NCBI RefSeq assembly: GCF_900109735.1
Contig: NZ_FOAS01000002.1
Span: 62,001 to 126,000 of the forward strand
Direction: 5' to 3'
DNA from: Atopomonas hussainii
GTDB taxonomy: Bacteria > Pseudomonadota > Gammaproteobacteria > Pseudomonadales > Pseudomonadaceae
Length of the DNA: 64,000 bases
Shown in pieces: positions 1 to 8,968 of this stretch. A program made the position numbers and the translations under genes. Below the pieces are notes generated by a model. The model was not told where the DNA came from. It saw only the letters and a program-made list of their open reading frames with translations, and made no database searches. Numbering within the stretch: the stretch's first letter is position 1; each line of letters begins with the position of its first letter.

Positions 1-448
1 GCTCGATAAAACGTTTGGCGTAGATGCCCATGGCACCTTCTTCATGCGGTGCGCCGTTGTCGCGGTAGAGCTTGACGCGCTCAACGCCGCAGCTCGGTGA
101 CTTCTGCATAAAGATGTAGCCGCAGATATCGCCCAGCTGATCGGCTTGCTGGTCGGCGTAGTCTTTCAGCGCTTGGGTGACATTGCGCTCGCGATGCACG
201 GTGCCCACCGCTTGCGGGTCGTGCGGGTCGCCGACTAAGCGAATCGACTCACGCGGAATGCCCATGCCGATACCCACCTCTGGGCACACCGGGGTGAAGT
301 CGAAGTACTCACTGAGCACTTGGCTGCACAGGCGCGACTCTTTGTGGCCGCCGTTAAAGCGCACCTCTTGCCCGAGCAAGCAACCACTGATGGCCAGCTT
401 GATCTTGCCGTTAGCCAGAATGTCATGGGGTTGGAAGGTGCGCTGCAT
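1..448 (-). CDS. DUF523 domain protein (5' part of gene, runs off the window)
   Basis: The first 149 codons of a leftward gene are present; the rest lies beyond the left edge. The N-terminal third has the DUF523 pattern: a start SGCLLGQEVRFNGGHK, a VCPEVGIGMGIPRE stretch and a cysteine motif SPSCG near residue 125. In pseudomonads this domain is often fused to DUF1722 (YbgA-like), but that half cannot be seen here. The ATG at 448 is chosen because AAGGAG precedes it at a good distance. The upstream DNA carries TGTACA operator repeats, and from memory such genes lie beside photolyase and light-regulator genes in Pseudomonas. Biochemical function is unknown. Confidence 0.85.
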   Translation of the reverse strand, partial: MQRTFQPHDILANGKIKLAISGCLLGQEVRFNGGHKESRLCSQVLSEYFDFTPVCPEVGIGMGIPRESIRLVGDPHDPQAVGTVHRERNVTQALKDYADQQADQLGDICGYIFMQKSPSCGVERVKLYRDNGAPHEEGAMGIYAKRFIE

Positions 449-479
449 GATGTGCTCCTTGGTGTACGGATTTGGTTAT

Positions 480-539
480 TTGTACAACCTTGATGCATAA
501 CATAGCGGCAATAAGTGTACAGATGCAAATGTCTGTACA
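480..539. promoter_or_regulatory. LitR/PplR-type operator upstream of the DUF523 gene
   Basis: TGTACA at 516-521 and TGTACA at 534-539 are separated by exactly 12 bases, giving the T(G/A)TACA-N12-TGTA(C/T)A form reported for class II LitR regulators of P. putida (consensus from memory). A third, palindromic TTGTACAA half-site lies at 480-487, nearer the DUF523 start. On the minus strand a TTGCAT and a TATGTT hexamer about 18 bp apart could form the promoter, which would put the paired site over the -35 region. Regulator identity is inferred from the motif alone. Confidence 0.65.
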
Positions 540-567
540 GTTAATTTTGCGTTAAGCAGCGGTTTTT

Positions 568-1830
<1,263 letters not shown>

Positions 1831-1831
1831 T

Positions 1832-1875
1832 TGTACATGTGGTTTATCATGTACAAAATAGAGTGGCTTGTACAA
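1832..1875. promoter_or_regulatory. LitR/PplR-type operator in the divergent FAD-oxidoreductase/epimerase promoter
   Basis: TGTACA at 1832-1837 and at 1850-1855 are again 12 bases apart, with an extended palindromic context TTGTACAT...ATGTACAA. A further TTGTACAA lies at 1868-1875, on the side of the rightward gene. The region separates the leftward FAD-oxidoreductase/TIGR02450 pair from the rightward TIGR01777-hemH pair, so one regulator could control both. On the minus strand a TATAAA sequence lies at about 1807-1812, a plausible -10. Confidence 0.7.
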
Positions 1876-1907
1876 GTCGAATCGCAGGCTGACCCCAAGG
1901 AGGCCAT

Positions 1908-2816
1908 ATGCACATCCTCATCACCGGCGGCACAGGGCTGATTGGTCGTGCGCTGTGCCGGCATTTTGTTGCCCAAGGCCATGAGTTATTCGTCTGGTCG
2001 CGGCGCCCTACGCAAGTGGCTGAGCTGTGTGGCGCCGGTGTGCATGGCTTAGCGCGCTTGGCCGATTACCCACAAAGCTTGCCGCTGGATGCGGTGATTA
2101 ACCTAGCCGGCGCGCCGATTGCCGATCGGCCCTGGACGGCCGCGCGGCGCAAAGTGTTGTGGGATAGCCGGGTAGGGCTGACCGAGCAGTTGATCGACTG
2201 GCTGGCCGAGCGTGAACACAAGCCCGAGGTGTTGCTCAGTGGCTCGGCGGTTGGCTGGTACGGCAATGGCGGCGATGTGCCGCTGGATGAGCAGGCCGGG
2301 ATACAAAGCGAAGACTTCGCCCAAGAGCTATGCGCCGCTTGGGAGCTTGCCGCCAGCCGGGTACGCACGCTGGGCATACGGCTGGTGTTGTTGCGTACCG
2401 GCTTAGTGCTGGCGGCCGATGGCGGCTTTTTGCAGCGTTTGCTGCTGCCGTTTAAATGCGGGCTCGGCGGGCCGCTAGGCTCGGGCCAGCAATATATGCC
2501 GTGGATTCATCTGGCCGACCAAGTGGCGCTGATTGACACGCTGATCAATACACCGGAGGCTTGCGGCCCTTACAATGCCTGTGCGCCAGAACCTGTGACT
2601 AATCGCCAGTTCGCCACGGCGTTAGCGGCTGTGCTGCACCGTCCGGCCGTGTTGCCGGTGCCCGGTTTTGCGTTAAAAGCGCTGCTGGGCGAGCTGAGTG
2701 TTTTACTGCTCGGCGGCCAGCGGGCCGTGCCAGCAAAGGCACAAGCGCTGGGCTACCGTTTTCAATACACCGACTGTAAGGCGGCATTAACGCAGCTACT
2801 GCACCGTGCAGAGTGA
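1908..2816 (+). CDS. TIGR01777 family epimerase-like protein (SDR39U1 type)
   Basis: The 302-residue protein starts with the NAD(P)-binding motif GGTGLIG at residues 7-13 and has VINLAGAPI, SGSAVGWYG and LRTGLVL blocks typical of TIGR01777 atypical short-chain dehydrogenases, with the C-terminal DUF1731-like end. The substrate is unknown. AAGGAGG lies just before the ATG. It is followed after 43 bp by hemH, and the TGTACA operators lie directly upstream, so the pair is probably co-transcribed and possibly light-controlled. Confidence 0.88.
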   Translation: MHILITGGTGLIGRALCRHFVAQGHELFVWSRRPTQVAELCGAGVHGLARLADYPQSLPLDAVINLAGAPIADRPWTAARRKVLWDSRVGLTEQLIDWLAEREHKPEVLLSGSAVGWYGNGGDVPLDEQAGIQSEDFAQELCAAWELAASRVRTLGIRLVLLRTGLVLAADGGFLQRLLLPFKCGLGGPLGSGQQYMPWIHLADQVALIDTLINTPEACGPYNACAPEPVTNRQFATALAAVLHRPAVLPVPGFALKALLGELSVLLLGGQRAVPAKAQALGYRFQYTDCKAALTQLLHRAE

Positions 2817-2859
2817 AGGTTTCATCACCTAGCTGGCTTAAGCCGATAAGAGAGTACGC

Positions 2860-3882
2860 ATGACACGACGCGCCCTGTTGCTGGTCAACCTGGGTTCACC
2901 CGCCTCGCCGCAAGTGGCTGATGTGCGCCGTTACCTGAATGAATTCCTCATGGACCCGTATGTGATCGATCTGCCGTGGCCGGTCCGTCGCTTGCTGGTC
3001 TCGCTGATCTTAATCAAGCGCCCCGAGGCCAGTGCCCATGCCTATCAGAGCATCTGGTGGCCGCAGGGCTCACCGCTGATCGAGCTGACGCGCCGTTTGC
3101 AGCAAGCGGTGTTGCCGCAGTGGTCGCATGGCCCGGTGGAAATGGCCATGCGTTATGGCGAGCCGAGCATTGCCAGCGCGCTGCGCCGCCTTGCCGAGCA
3201 AAAAGTGCGCGAAGTGGTGTTTATGCCACTGTATCCGCAGTTTGCCGACAGCACAGTGACCACCTGTGTTGAAGAAGCCAAGCGGATCATCGTCGAGCAA
3301 GGGCTGCCGCTGAGCTTGCAGGTAGTGCCGCCGTTTTATGCCCAGCCCGCCTACGGCAAAGCCTTGGCAGCCACGGTGAAGCCTTACTTGCAGGATAACT
3401 TCGACCATTTGCTGTTTAGCTACCATGGCTTGCCCGAGCGCCATTTGCACAAAGCAGACCCCAGCAAAAATCATTGTTTGCGCGGTGCCGACTGCTGCCA
3501 GCAAGCCTCCGGGGCGGTGTTAGAAAACTGCTACCGCGCGCAGTGCTACGCCACCACGCAAACCGTGGTGAATCAGCTGGGGCTTAGCGATGACTTTTAC
3601 TCGGTGGCCTTTCAGTCGCGCTTGGGCCGCGCTAAGTGGATTGAGCCCTACACCGAAGAAAGCATCGATGCCCTGGCTGCCCGTGGTGTTAAACGCCTGC
3701 TGGTGATGTGCCCTGCATTTGTCGCCGACTGTTTAGAGACGCTGGAAGAAATCGGCGACCGCGCGCGCGAGCAATTCTTAGCCGCTGGTGGCGAGGCGTT
3801 CGAATTGATTCCCTGCCTGAATGACCATCCCACTTGGGTCGAGGCAGTGGTGAAAATCGCCGGTTATCGCGTAGAGCCCTAA
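2860..3882 (+). CDS. hemH: Ferrochelatase
   Basis: Ferrochelatase inserts Fe2+ into protoporphyrin IX, the last step of haem b synthesis, on the inner face of the cytoplasmic membrane. The 340-residue protein has the family start [11 protein letters not shown], the QGSPL motif, the catalytic-histidine block [10 protein letters not shown] around residue 189 and the late [14 protein letters not shown] block with a conserved glutamate. Length is normal for the family. It follows the epimerase-like gene in the same direction and ends at a clear terminator. Linkage to a LitR-type operator makes sense physiologically, because its substrate is a photosensitiser, but light control is an inference. 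Confidence 0.97.
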   Translation: MTRRALLLVNLGSPASPQVADVRRYLNEFLMDPYVIDLPWPVRRLLVSLILIKRPEASAHAYQSIWWPQGSPLIELTRRLQQAVLPQWSHGPVEMAMRYGEPSIASALRRLAEQKVREVVFMPLYPQFADSTVTTCVEEAKRIIVEQGLPLSLQVVPPFYAQPAYGKALAATVKPYLQDNFDHLLFSYHGLPERHLHKADPSKNHCLRGADCCQQASGAVLENCYRAQCYATTQTVVNQLGLSDDFYSVAFQSRLGRAKWIEPYTEESIDALAARGVKRLLVMCPAFVADCLETLEEIGDRAREQFLAAGGEAFELIPCLNDHPTWVEAVVKIAGYRVEP

Positions 3883-3905
3883 ACGCTCTTTAGCGCTTCT
3901 GCACA

Positions 3906-3937
3906 GCCTCGGTCAGTGCCGCTGATCGAGGCTTTCT
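3906..3937 (+). terminator. Rho-independent terminator of hemH
   Basis: GCCTCGGTCAG pairs with CTGATCGAGGC (11 bp, one wobble pair) around a 5-base loop, followed by TTTCT. It lies 24 bases after the hemH stop. Confidence 0.75.
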
Positions 3938-3943
3938 GCCTTG

Positions 3944-4008
3944 ACGCAAAACAACTTCGCTAAGCCTGCGCACACGTAGAGTGTGGTGCTGGGTTTTGCG
4001 TTTTTTTT
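3944..4008 (+). terminator. Second, long hairpin with U-tract downstream of hemH
   Basis: ACGCAAAAC at 3944-3952 pairs perfectly with GTTTTGCGT at 3993-4001, and the run continues as T8. The roughly 40-base interior holds its own hairpin (CACAC-GTAGA-GTGTG), so the whole is a long branched stem. It may be a back-up terminator or the 3' end of a small RNA; no promoter was identified. Confidence 0.55.
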
Positions 4009-4072
4009 AGACCGCCGGGCATCTTTTGGCGATTGTCCCGGTCACCATTTTGCGGTTAGCATTTTCCTCATA

Positions 4073-4092
4073 AAGCACTATATGTAGTGCTT
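4073..4092. promoter_or_regulatory. NrdR box upstream of nrdJa
   Basis: The palindrome AAGCACTA-TATG-TAGTGCTT fits the NrdR-box consensus acaCwAtATaTwGtgt and lies 57 bases before the nrdJa start. NrdR represses ribonucleotide reductase genes when dATP is high. Boxes usually come in pairs about three helical turns apart; only a poor match (CACCATTTTGCGGT, 4043-4056) is seen upstream, so the second site is doubtful. Confidence 0.75.
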
Positions 4093-4149
4093 AAGAATTA
4101 TTATTAATCTATCTGTGGTGCATGAGGCGCCGCAGTGTTAGGAGTTTTT

Positions 4150-6303
4150 ATGAATCAACCGGCCAAGGTTCAGCCGCTACGCGACGGGGTAGGCAGCATT
4201 CCCCTGCAGTCGGCTTCGCAAGATATTTGGGACAAGAAATACCGCCTAAAAAGCAAAGACGGCCAGCCGATTGACCACACTGTGGATGCCACCTACGAGC
4301 GTGTGGCGCGTGCCTTGGCCGAGGTCGAGCCAAAGAAACAGCGCGAACATTGGTACGAGCAATTTCTCTGGGCGCTGCGCCACGGCGCTATCCCTGCTGG
4401 GCGGATTACCTCCAACGCCGGTGCGTGGGAGCACAAGCCGGCCACTTCGACGATCAACTGCACTGTGTCAGCCACCATTGGCGATTCGATGGACGACATT
4501 CTCGCCAAGCTGCACGAGGCGGGGCTGACGCTAAAAGCCGGCTGTGGGATTGGCTACGAGTTCTCCACCCTGCGCCCTAAAGGCGCGTATGTGTCGGGTG
4601 CGGGGGCGTATACCTCCGGCCCGCTGTCGTTTATGGATATCTACGACAAGATGTGTTTCACCGTGTCGTCCGCCGGTGGCCGGCGCGGCGCGCAGATGGC
4701 CACCTTCGATGTCGGCCACCCGGATGTGCTGGACTTCATCCGCGCCAAGCGCGAAGGCGGGCGTCTGCGCCAGTTCAACTTATCGCTGCTGATTACCGAA
4801 GAGTTTATGCAGGCCGTAGAGGCCGATGCAGACTGGGCGCTGGCCTTCCCGCTGAGCTTGGAAGAAGCCGCGCAAGATGGCCTCGATGTAAACAACCCCG
4901 AGCAGGTGATCTGGCGCGAATGGGCCAGCCGCGATGGCTATATCAGTCGTGACGATGGTTTAGTGGCGTGCCGCATCTTCCGTGTGATGAAGGCGCGGCG
5001 CATCTGGGACGTGATCATGTCCTCCACCTACGACTTTGCCGAGCCGGGTTTTATCCTCATCGACCGCGTTAATGCGATGAACAACAACTGGTTCTGCGAA
5101 GAAATCCGCGCTACTAACCCCTGTGGCGAGCAGCCGCTGCCGCCGCACGGTGCTTGCCTGTTGGGCTCAGTGAACCTGACCTTGTTCGTGCGCGAGCCGT
5201 TCACCGAGAACGCCCATTTTGATTGGGACGAATACCGCAAAGTGGTGGCCATCTTCACCCGCATGCTGGACAACGTGGTGGAAATCAACGGCCTGCCGCT
5301 GGAAGAACAGCGTCAGGAAATCTTCCGTAAGCGCCGTCACGGCATGGGCTTCTTAGGCCTAGGCTCGGCGATGACTATGCTGCGGATGAAATATGGCGAG
5401 GCCGAATCGTTGGCCTTCACCGAGCAAGTCTCCCGTGAGATGGCTCTGCAAGGCTGGCGCACGGGCCTTGAGCTGGCGCACGAGAAAGGCGCTGCGCCGA
5501 TCATGCTGGAAGACTTCACCGTGAGCGAAAAGATGCTCGCCCAGCGCCCGGAAATGCGCGCCGACGGCATCAAAGCTGGCGACAAACTCCCCGGCCGTGT
5601 GCTGTGGGCACGTTACAGCCGCTACATGCAGCAAGTCGCCGAGGTTGAGCCGGAGTTGGCCGCGCAGCTGGCCGAGCATGGCGCGCGTTTTACCCACCAC
5701 ACCTCGATTGCGCCCACCGGCACCATCTCGCTGTCGTTGGCGAACAATGCCTCCAATGGTATTGAGCCGAGCTTCGCCCATCACTATTTCCGCAATGTGA
5801 TTCGTGAGGGCAAAAAGTCCAAAGAGAAGGTCGATGTGTTCAGCTTCGAGCTGCTCGCCTACCGCCAGCTGATCAATGCCGAGGCATTGCCGAGTATGGA
5901 CGCGGCCAAGCGCAACCTGCCGGATTACTTCATCGCCGCCGATGACGTCACCCCCATGCAGCATGTGGATGTGCAGGCAGCGGCGCAAAAGTGGGTGGAT
6001 TCGTCGATCTCGAAAACCGCCAACGTGCCGACCGACTACGCCTACGACAGCTTTAAAGATATCTATCAATACGCCTGGAAGCAGGGCCTCAAAGGCTGCA
6101 CCACCTTCCGCTTTAACCCGGAAGCCTTCCAAGGCGTGTTGGTTAAAGAAGAAGACTTGGCCAACACCACTTACCGCTTCAAGTTAGAAGACGGCAGCGT
6201 GATCGAAGCTAAGGGCGGCGACGAGATTGAGTACGACGGTGAAACCCATACCGCGGCCAATCTGTATGACGCATTGAAAGAAGGCTACTACGGCAAGTTC
6301 TAA
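4150..6303 (+). CDS. nrdJa: Adenosylcobalamin-dependent ribonucleotide reductase, large part (NrdJa)
   Basis: This class II enzyme reduces ribonucleotides to deoxyribonucleotides with adenosylcobalamin and works with or without oxygen. The 717-residue chain has the finger-loop active site TNPCGEQPL near residue 322 and the phosphate-binding block IAPTGTISLSLANNASNGIEP near residue 525. The start at 4150 follows TAGGAG; an upstream in-frame start at 4135 has no ribosome-binding site. The chain ends before the C-terminal cysteine region, which is encoded by the next gene, as in P. aeruginosa, where nrdJ is split. An NrdR box lies in the promoter. Confidence 0.95.
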   Translation: MNQPAKVQPLRDGVGSIPLQSASQDIWDKKYRLKSKDGQPIDHTVDATYERVARALAEVEPKKQREHWYEQFLWALRHGAIPAGRITSNAGAWEHKPATSTINCTVSATIGDSMDDILAKLHEAGLTLKAGCGIGYEFSTLRPKGAYVSGAGAYTSGPLSFMDIYDKMCFTVSSAGGRRGAQMATFDVGHPDVLDFIRAKREGGRLRQFNLSLLITEEFMQAVEADADWALAFPLSLEEAAQDGLDVNNPEQVIWREWASRDGYISRDDGLVACRIFRVMKARRIWDVIMSSTYDFAEPGFILIDRVNAMNNNWFCEEIRATNPCGEQPLPPHGACLLGSVNLTLFVREPFTENAHFDWDEYRKVVAIFTRMLDNVVEINGLPLEEQRQEIFRKRRHGMGFLGLGSAMTMLRMKYGEAESLAFTEQVSREMALQGWRTGLELAHEKGAAPIMLEDFTVSEKMLAQRPEMRADGIKAGDKLPGRVLWARYSRYMQQVAEVEPELAAQLAEHGARFTHHTSIAPTGTISLSLANNASNGIEPSFAHHYFRNVIREGKKSKEKVDVFSFELLAYRQLINAEALPSMDAAKRNLPDYFIAADDVTPMQHVDVQAAAQKWVDSSISKTANVPTDYAYDSFKDIYQYAWKQGLKGCTTFRFNPEAFQGVLVKEEDLANTTYRFKLEDGSVIEAKGGDEIEYDGETHTAANLYDALKEGYYGKF

Positions 6304-6331
6304 GCTGAGAATTTGGCATTTATTAAGGCTG

Positions 6332-6360
6332 GCGCGGGTGTTTTGCTTGTTACCCCGCGC
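6332..6360 (+). other. Hairpin between nrdJa and nrdJb
   Basis: GCGCGGG pairs with CCCGCGC around a 15-base loop in the 104-bp gap between the two genes. No U-tract follows, so it is more likely to affect mRNA stability or translation than to stop transcription fully. Confidence 0.45.
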
Positions 6361-6407
6361 TTAACCGCAAGGCGGCAGAGTAGGCCGCTACTGACTAAGG
6401 TTTATTG

Positions 6408-7118
6408 ATGATGGCTATCAAAATCGCCAGCAAGATCGTCGGCTACGAAGTGGCTAAGCCCGACGCCCCCGCGCCTGCCGAGGCGCCCACCACCCCAGCG
6501 GTGGAGGAAATGCACGAGAAGCTCAAGCGCCCCGATAACCTCGAAGGCGCTACCTACAAGATCAAGACACCGCATTCGGAACATGCGCTGTACGTGACCA
6601 TCAATGACGTGGTGCTGAATCCCGGCAGCGATCACGAAATGCGTCGCCCGTTCGAGATCTTTATTAACTCCAAGAACATGGAGCACTACCAGTGGATTTC
6701 GGCGCTAACGCTGATTATCTCGGCGGTGTTCCGCAAGGGCGGCGACTGCACCTTCTTGGTGGAAGAGCTACGCAGCGTGTTTGATCCCAAAGGCGGCTAC
6801 ATGAAGCGCGGTGGCCGCTGGATGCCCTCGCTGGTGGCTGAAATTGGCGATGTGCTGGACATGCACATGAAGAAAATCGGCCTGCTCAAAGACGAGCTGG
6901 ACGAACACCAGCAAGCCTACTTGGCGCAAAAGCGCGCCGAGTTTGAGCAAGGCGCTAAAAGCACTCAAGCACCGGCAGAAGCCGATGCACAGTGCGACGA
7001 CAGCACCGCGCAATACCCCGAAGGCGCGCAGCTGTGCGGCAAGTGCCACACTAAAGCGATGATCCAAATGGACGGCTGCCTGACCTGTCTTAACTGCGGC
7101 GACAGCAAGTGCGGCTAA
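6408..7118 (+). CDS. nrdJb: Class II ribonucleotide reductase, C-terminal part (NrdJb)
   Basis: The 236-residue protein is the detached C-terminal part of NrdJ. Its end carries two CxxC pairs and a final Cys, in CGKCHTKAMIQMDGCLTCLNCG and SKCG, expected to relay electrons from thioredoxin/glutaredoxin to the active-site cysteines of NrdJa or to bind zinc. Two ATG codons in a row occur at 6408 and 6411; AAGG seven bases upstream favours 6408. It follows nrdJa in the same direction and ends at a strong shared terminator. Confidence 0.93.
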   Translation: MMAIKIASKIVGYEVAKPDAPAPAEAPTTPAVEEMHEKLKRPDNLEGATYKIKTPHSEHALYVTINDVVLNPGSDHEMRRPFEIFINSKNMEHYQWISALTLIISAVFRKGGDCTFLVEELRSVFDPKGGYMKRGGRWMPSLVAEIGDVLDMHMKKIGLLKDELDEHQQAYLAQKRAEFEQGAKSTQAPAEADAQCDDSTAQYPEGAQLCGKCHTKAMIQMDGCLTCLNCGDSKCG

Positions 7119-7142
7119 GCCGTTAAGCCGAACGCTAGAACG

Positions 7143-7173
7143 CAAAACGCCCCGTCACTGACGGGGCGTTTTG
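7143..7173. terminator. Bidirectional terminator between nrdJb and bfrB
   Basis: CAAAACGCCCCGT pairs perfectly with ACGGGGCGTTTTG around CACTG; T-runs at both ends serve the converging nrdJb (+) and bfrB (-). Confidence 0.9.
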
Positions 7174-7192
7174 TTAGCGCAAGGTGGTGAGC

Positions 7193-7663
7193 TTACTCAT
7201 CCATCTGCGATTGCAGGTAGTTTTCCAGTCCCACTTTTTCGATCAGGCTGAGCTGGGTTTCCAGCCAGTCGACGTGCTCTTCTTCGGACTCAAGAATGTC
7301 TTCCAGCAGCTCGCGGCTCACGTAGTCGCCCACGCTTTCGCAGTAGGCAATCGCTTCACGCAGATCGGGAATGGCCTTGAGCTCAAGCTTCAGGTCGCTT
7401 TCGAGCATTTCTTTGGTGTGCTCGCCGATCATCAGCTTGCCGAGGTCTTGCAGATTCGGCAGGCCTTCGAGGAACAGGATGCGCTTGGTCAGGGCATCGG
7501 CGTGTTTCATCTCGTCGATCGACTCGTGGTACTCGTGCTCACCCAGACGCTTCAGACCCCAGTCTTCGTACATACGGGCATGCAGAAAGTATTGGTTAAT
7601 AGCCACCAGCTCATTGGCAAGAATCTTATTCAGATGCTGGATGACTTTCTTGTCGCCTTTCAT
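7193..7663 (-). CDS. bfrB: Bacterioferritin (BfrB type)
   Basis: Bacterioferritin forms a 24-subunit haem-containing shell that oxidises and stores iron. The 156-residue protein starts [15 protein letters not shown] and has the ferroxidase ligands E18, E51, H54 and the later EEEH block, plus the haem-ligand Met52 in DEMKHAD. It closely resembles the BfrB protein of P. aeruginosa as remembered. No bfd ferredoxin gene lies next to it here. It converges on nrdJb. A TTGACA hexamer on the minus strand at 7720-7725 could be its -35, but no good -10 is seen. Confidence 0.95.
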   Translation of the reverse strand: MKGDKKVIQHLNKILANELVAINQYFLHARMYEDWGLKRLGEHEYHESIDEMKHADALTKRILFLEGLPNLQDLGKLMIGEHTKEMLESDLKLELKAIPDLREAIAYCESVGDYVSRELLEDILESEEEHVDWLETQLSLIEKVGLENYLQSQMDE

Positions 7664-7842
7664 GGTGCTGTCCTGTCTCGGGGTGGGTAAAACACCAGTC
7701 TGGGCTGCTAAGGTGGGGCTGTCAAACGCTAAGCTATTGATTTTGTTATATAAAAATTAATGAATAGCGATTGCGGCTAAGAAGGTTTCTTATCTTTGCG
7801 CTAAGTGATTGAAAACCTTAGTAAGCACCGTGCGCCGCTTTA
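7664..7842. other. AT-rich leader region of bfrB, no gene seen
   Basis: This is the first part of a 561-bp stretch without genes. It must hold the bfrB promoter. It contains an AT-rich block around 7735-7765 and no ORF worth calling; no convincing Fur box was identified by eye. The rest of the gap is filled by two different repeat elements listed separately. Confidence 0.5.
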
Positions 7843-7982
7843 CAGGCTGTGTGAAAACTACTGCACTTGGCTATGCGGCGTTAAAAACAGGCTCAAAATG
7901 CTCATTTACCACACGTAAACTGCGCTTTTTCGCCTGTTTTTGCCTTGCTTAGCCTGCGCTCGCGACGTTTTCACACGGCCTG
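7843..7982. mobile_element. Miniature inverted-repeat element, family 1, copy 1
   Basis: A 140-bp element bounded by inverted ends: CAGGCTGTGTGAAAAC at the left and GTTTTCACACGGCCTG at the right. Its interior is also partly self-complementary (AAAACAGGC against GCCTGTTTT). It has no ORF. A second copy at 39723-39930 shares nearly the whole sequence, showing that this is a dispersed non-autonomous (MITE-like) element. The parent transposon is not in the window. Confidence 0.7.
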
Positions 7983-8032
7983 TTTAATCGGCTTTTAATT
8001 CTGTACTGGCTTACACTACGCGGCCTTTTTTT

Positions 8033-8190
8033 AAGGAAGCGCTGATTTAATCGTCGAACGGTTCGAGCACAAGGCGTACGGAGTGCAGCAGCCGAGGCAT
8101 ACCGCCTGGTAGACGGGCTTATTAGAAGAGTCTACGAGCACCGCACAACGCAGTGATTGGATCGTGCAGGCAATGAATCAGTGTTTCCTT
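8033..8190. mobile_element. Miniature inverted-repeat element, family 2, copy A
   Basis: The ends are AAGGAAGCGCTGATTTAATC and, in inverted form, AAGGAAACACTGATTCATTG. The same element occurs inverted at 55924-56069, and a short remnant lies at 39957-40006. Flanking TA dinucleotides could be a target duplication. Read on the plus strand it has one frame (from 8044) with a single TAG that matches a continuous frame in the other copy. It ends 34 bases before the DTW-protein gene, so that gene's promoter may lie within it. Confidence 0.65.
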
Positions 8191-8224
8191 AGTGCTGTGC
8201 TGTTTAACCGTGGAGATTGCCGCT

Positions 8225-8968
8225 GTGCATGCTGTCGAGCGACTGCGCCAACAACTGATCCGCCAAGCCACTAAGCCGTTTCTGGCTCGCGGCATGCGCT
8301 TAAAGCGTTGCCCCACTTGCTTGCTGGCCGAGCGGTTTTGTTTGTGCGGCTGGCGGCCGCAGGTGGCCAGTGATGCGGCGTTTTGCTTGCTGATGCACGC
8401 CGCCGAGCCACTCAAGCCGACCAATACCGGGCGTTTAATGGCCGAGCTGTGGCCGGAGCAAACGCAGGCGTTTGTTTGGTCGCGTACCGAGGTAGACCCA
8501 GCACTGCTGGCTTTGCTGGCCGACCCTAGCTGGCAGCCTTATGTGGTGTTTCCCGCCGAATTTGCCCCAGAGGCAGAAATCGTCGAGCACTTAGAGCAGT
8601 ACCAAGCTGCGCACAACCCAGCGCGCAAGCCGCTGTTTATTCTGCTCGATGCCACTTGGCCGCAGGCGCGCAAGATGTTCCGCAAGAGCCCGTATTTGCA
8701 GGGCTTGCCGATATTAAGCCTGAACCCCGATAAGCCTTCGGCCTACCGTTTGCGGCGCAGTAACCGTGAGGAGCATTTATGCACCGCCGAAGTGGCCGTG
8801 CTGTGCTTAGAGCAAGCCGGCGAGGCGGATGCGGCGCTGGCCTTGGGGGCGTATTTCGAGATTTTTTCCAGCCGCTATCTGGCGGCGCGCCTCACCCGTG
8901 AGGTGGATGAAAACGCACCGCCGTATCAGCTGCTTAAGCGCTTTCTGCCAACGCCTTCGGACGTTTAA
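8225..8968 (+). CDS. DTW-domain protein, probable tRNA-uridine aminocarboxypropyltransferase
   Basis: The 247-residue protein has an N-terminal zinc-binding cluster RCPTCLLAERFCLC and the DTW block LFILLDATWPQARKM near residue 145. DTW proteins (TapT/YfiP type) transfer an aminocarboxypropyl group from S-adenosylmethionine to uridine in tRNA (acp3U). The start is taken as GTG at 8225, with GGAG 9 bases upstream; the in-frame extension to 8192 runs into a repeat element. Its 3' end overlaps the end of the convergent EamA gene by 35 bp. Confidence 0.85.
   Translation: MHAVERLRQQLIRQATKPFLARGMRLKRCPTCLLAERFCLCGWRPQVASDAAFCLLMHAAEPLKPTNTGRLMAELWPEQTQAFVWSRTEVDPALLALLADPSWQPYVVFPAEFAPEAEIVEHLEQYQAAHNPARKPLFILLDATWPQARKMFRKSPYLQGLPILSLNPDKPSAYRLRRSNREEHLCTAEVAVLCLEQAGEADAALALGAYFEIFSSRYLAARLTREVDENAPPYQLLKRFLPTPSDV

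Noticed and set aside
235-528. Minus-strand ORF of 97 codons over the DUF523 gene and its promoter
   Set aside because: It overlaps the DUF523 coding sequence in another frame and its start runs across the TGTACA operators; the DUF523 frame gives clear family motifs.
4043-4056. Second NrdR box candidate CACCATTTTGCGGT
   Set aside because: It lies at roughly the right distance but matches the consensus poorly and is not a good palindrome.
5359-6132. Long minus-strand ORF (257 codons) opposite nrdJa
   Set aside because: High-GC shadow of nrdJa; its protein is rich in His, Gly, Arg and has no recognisable motif, whereas nrdJa is certain.
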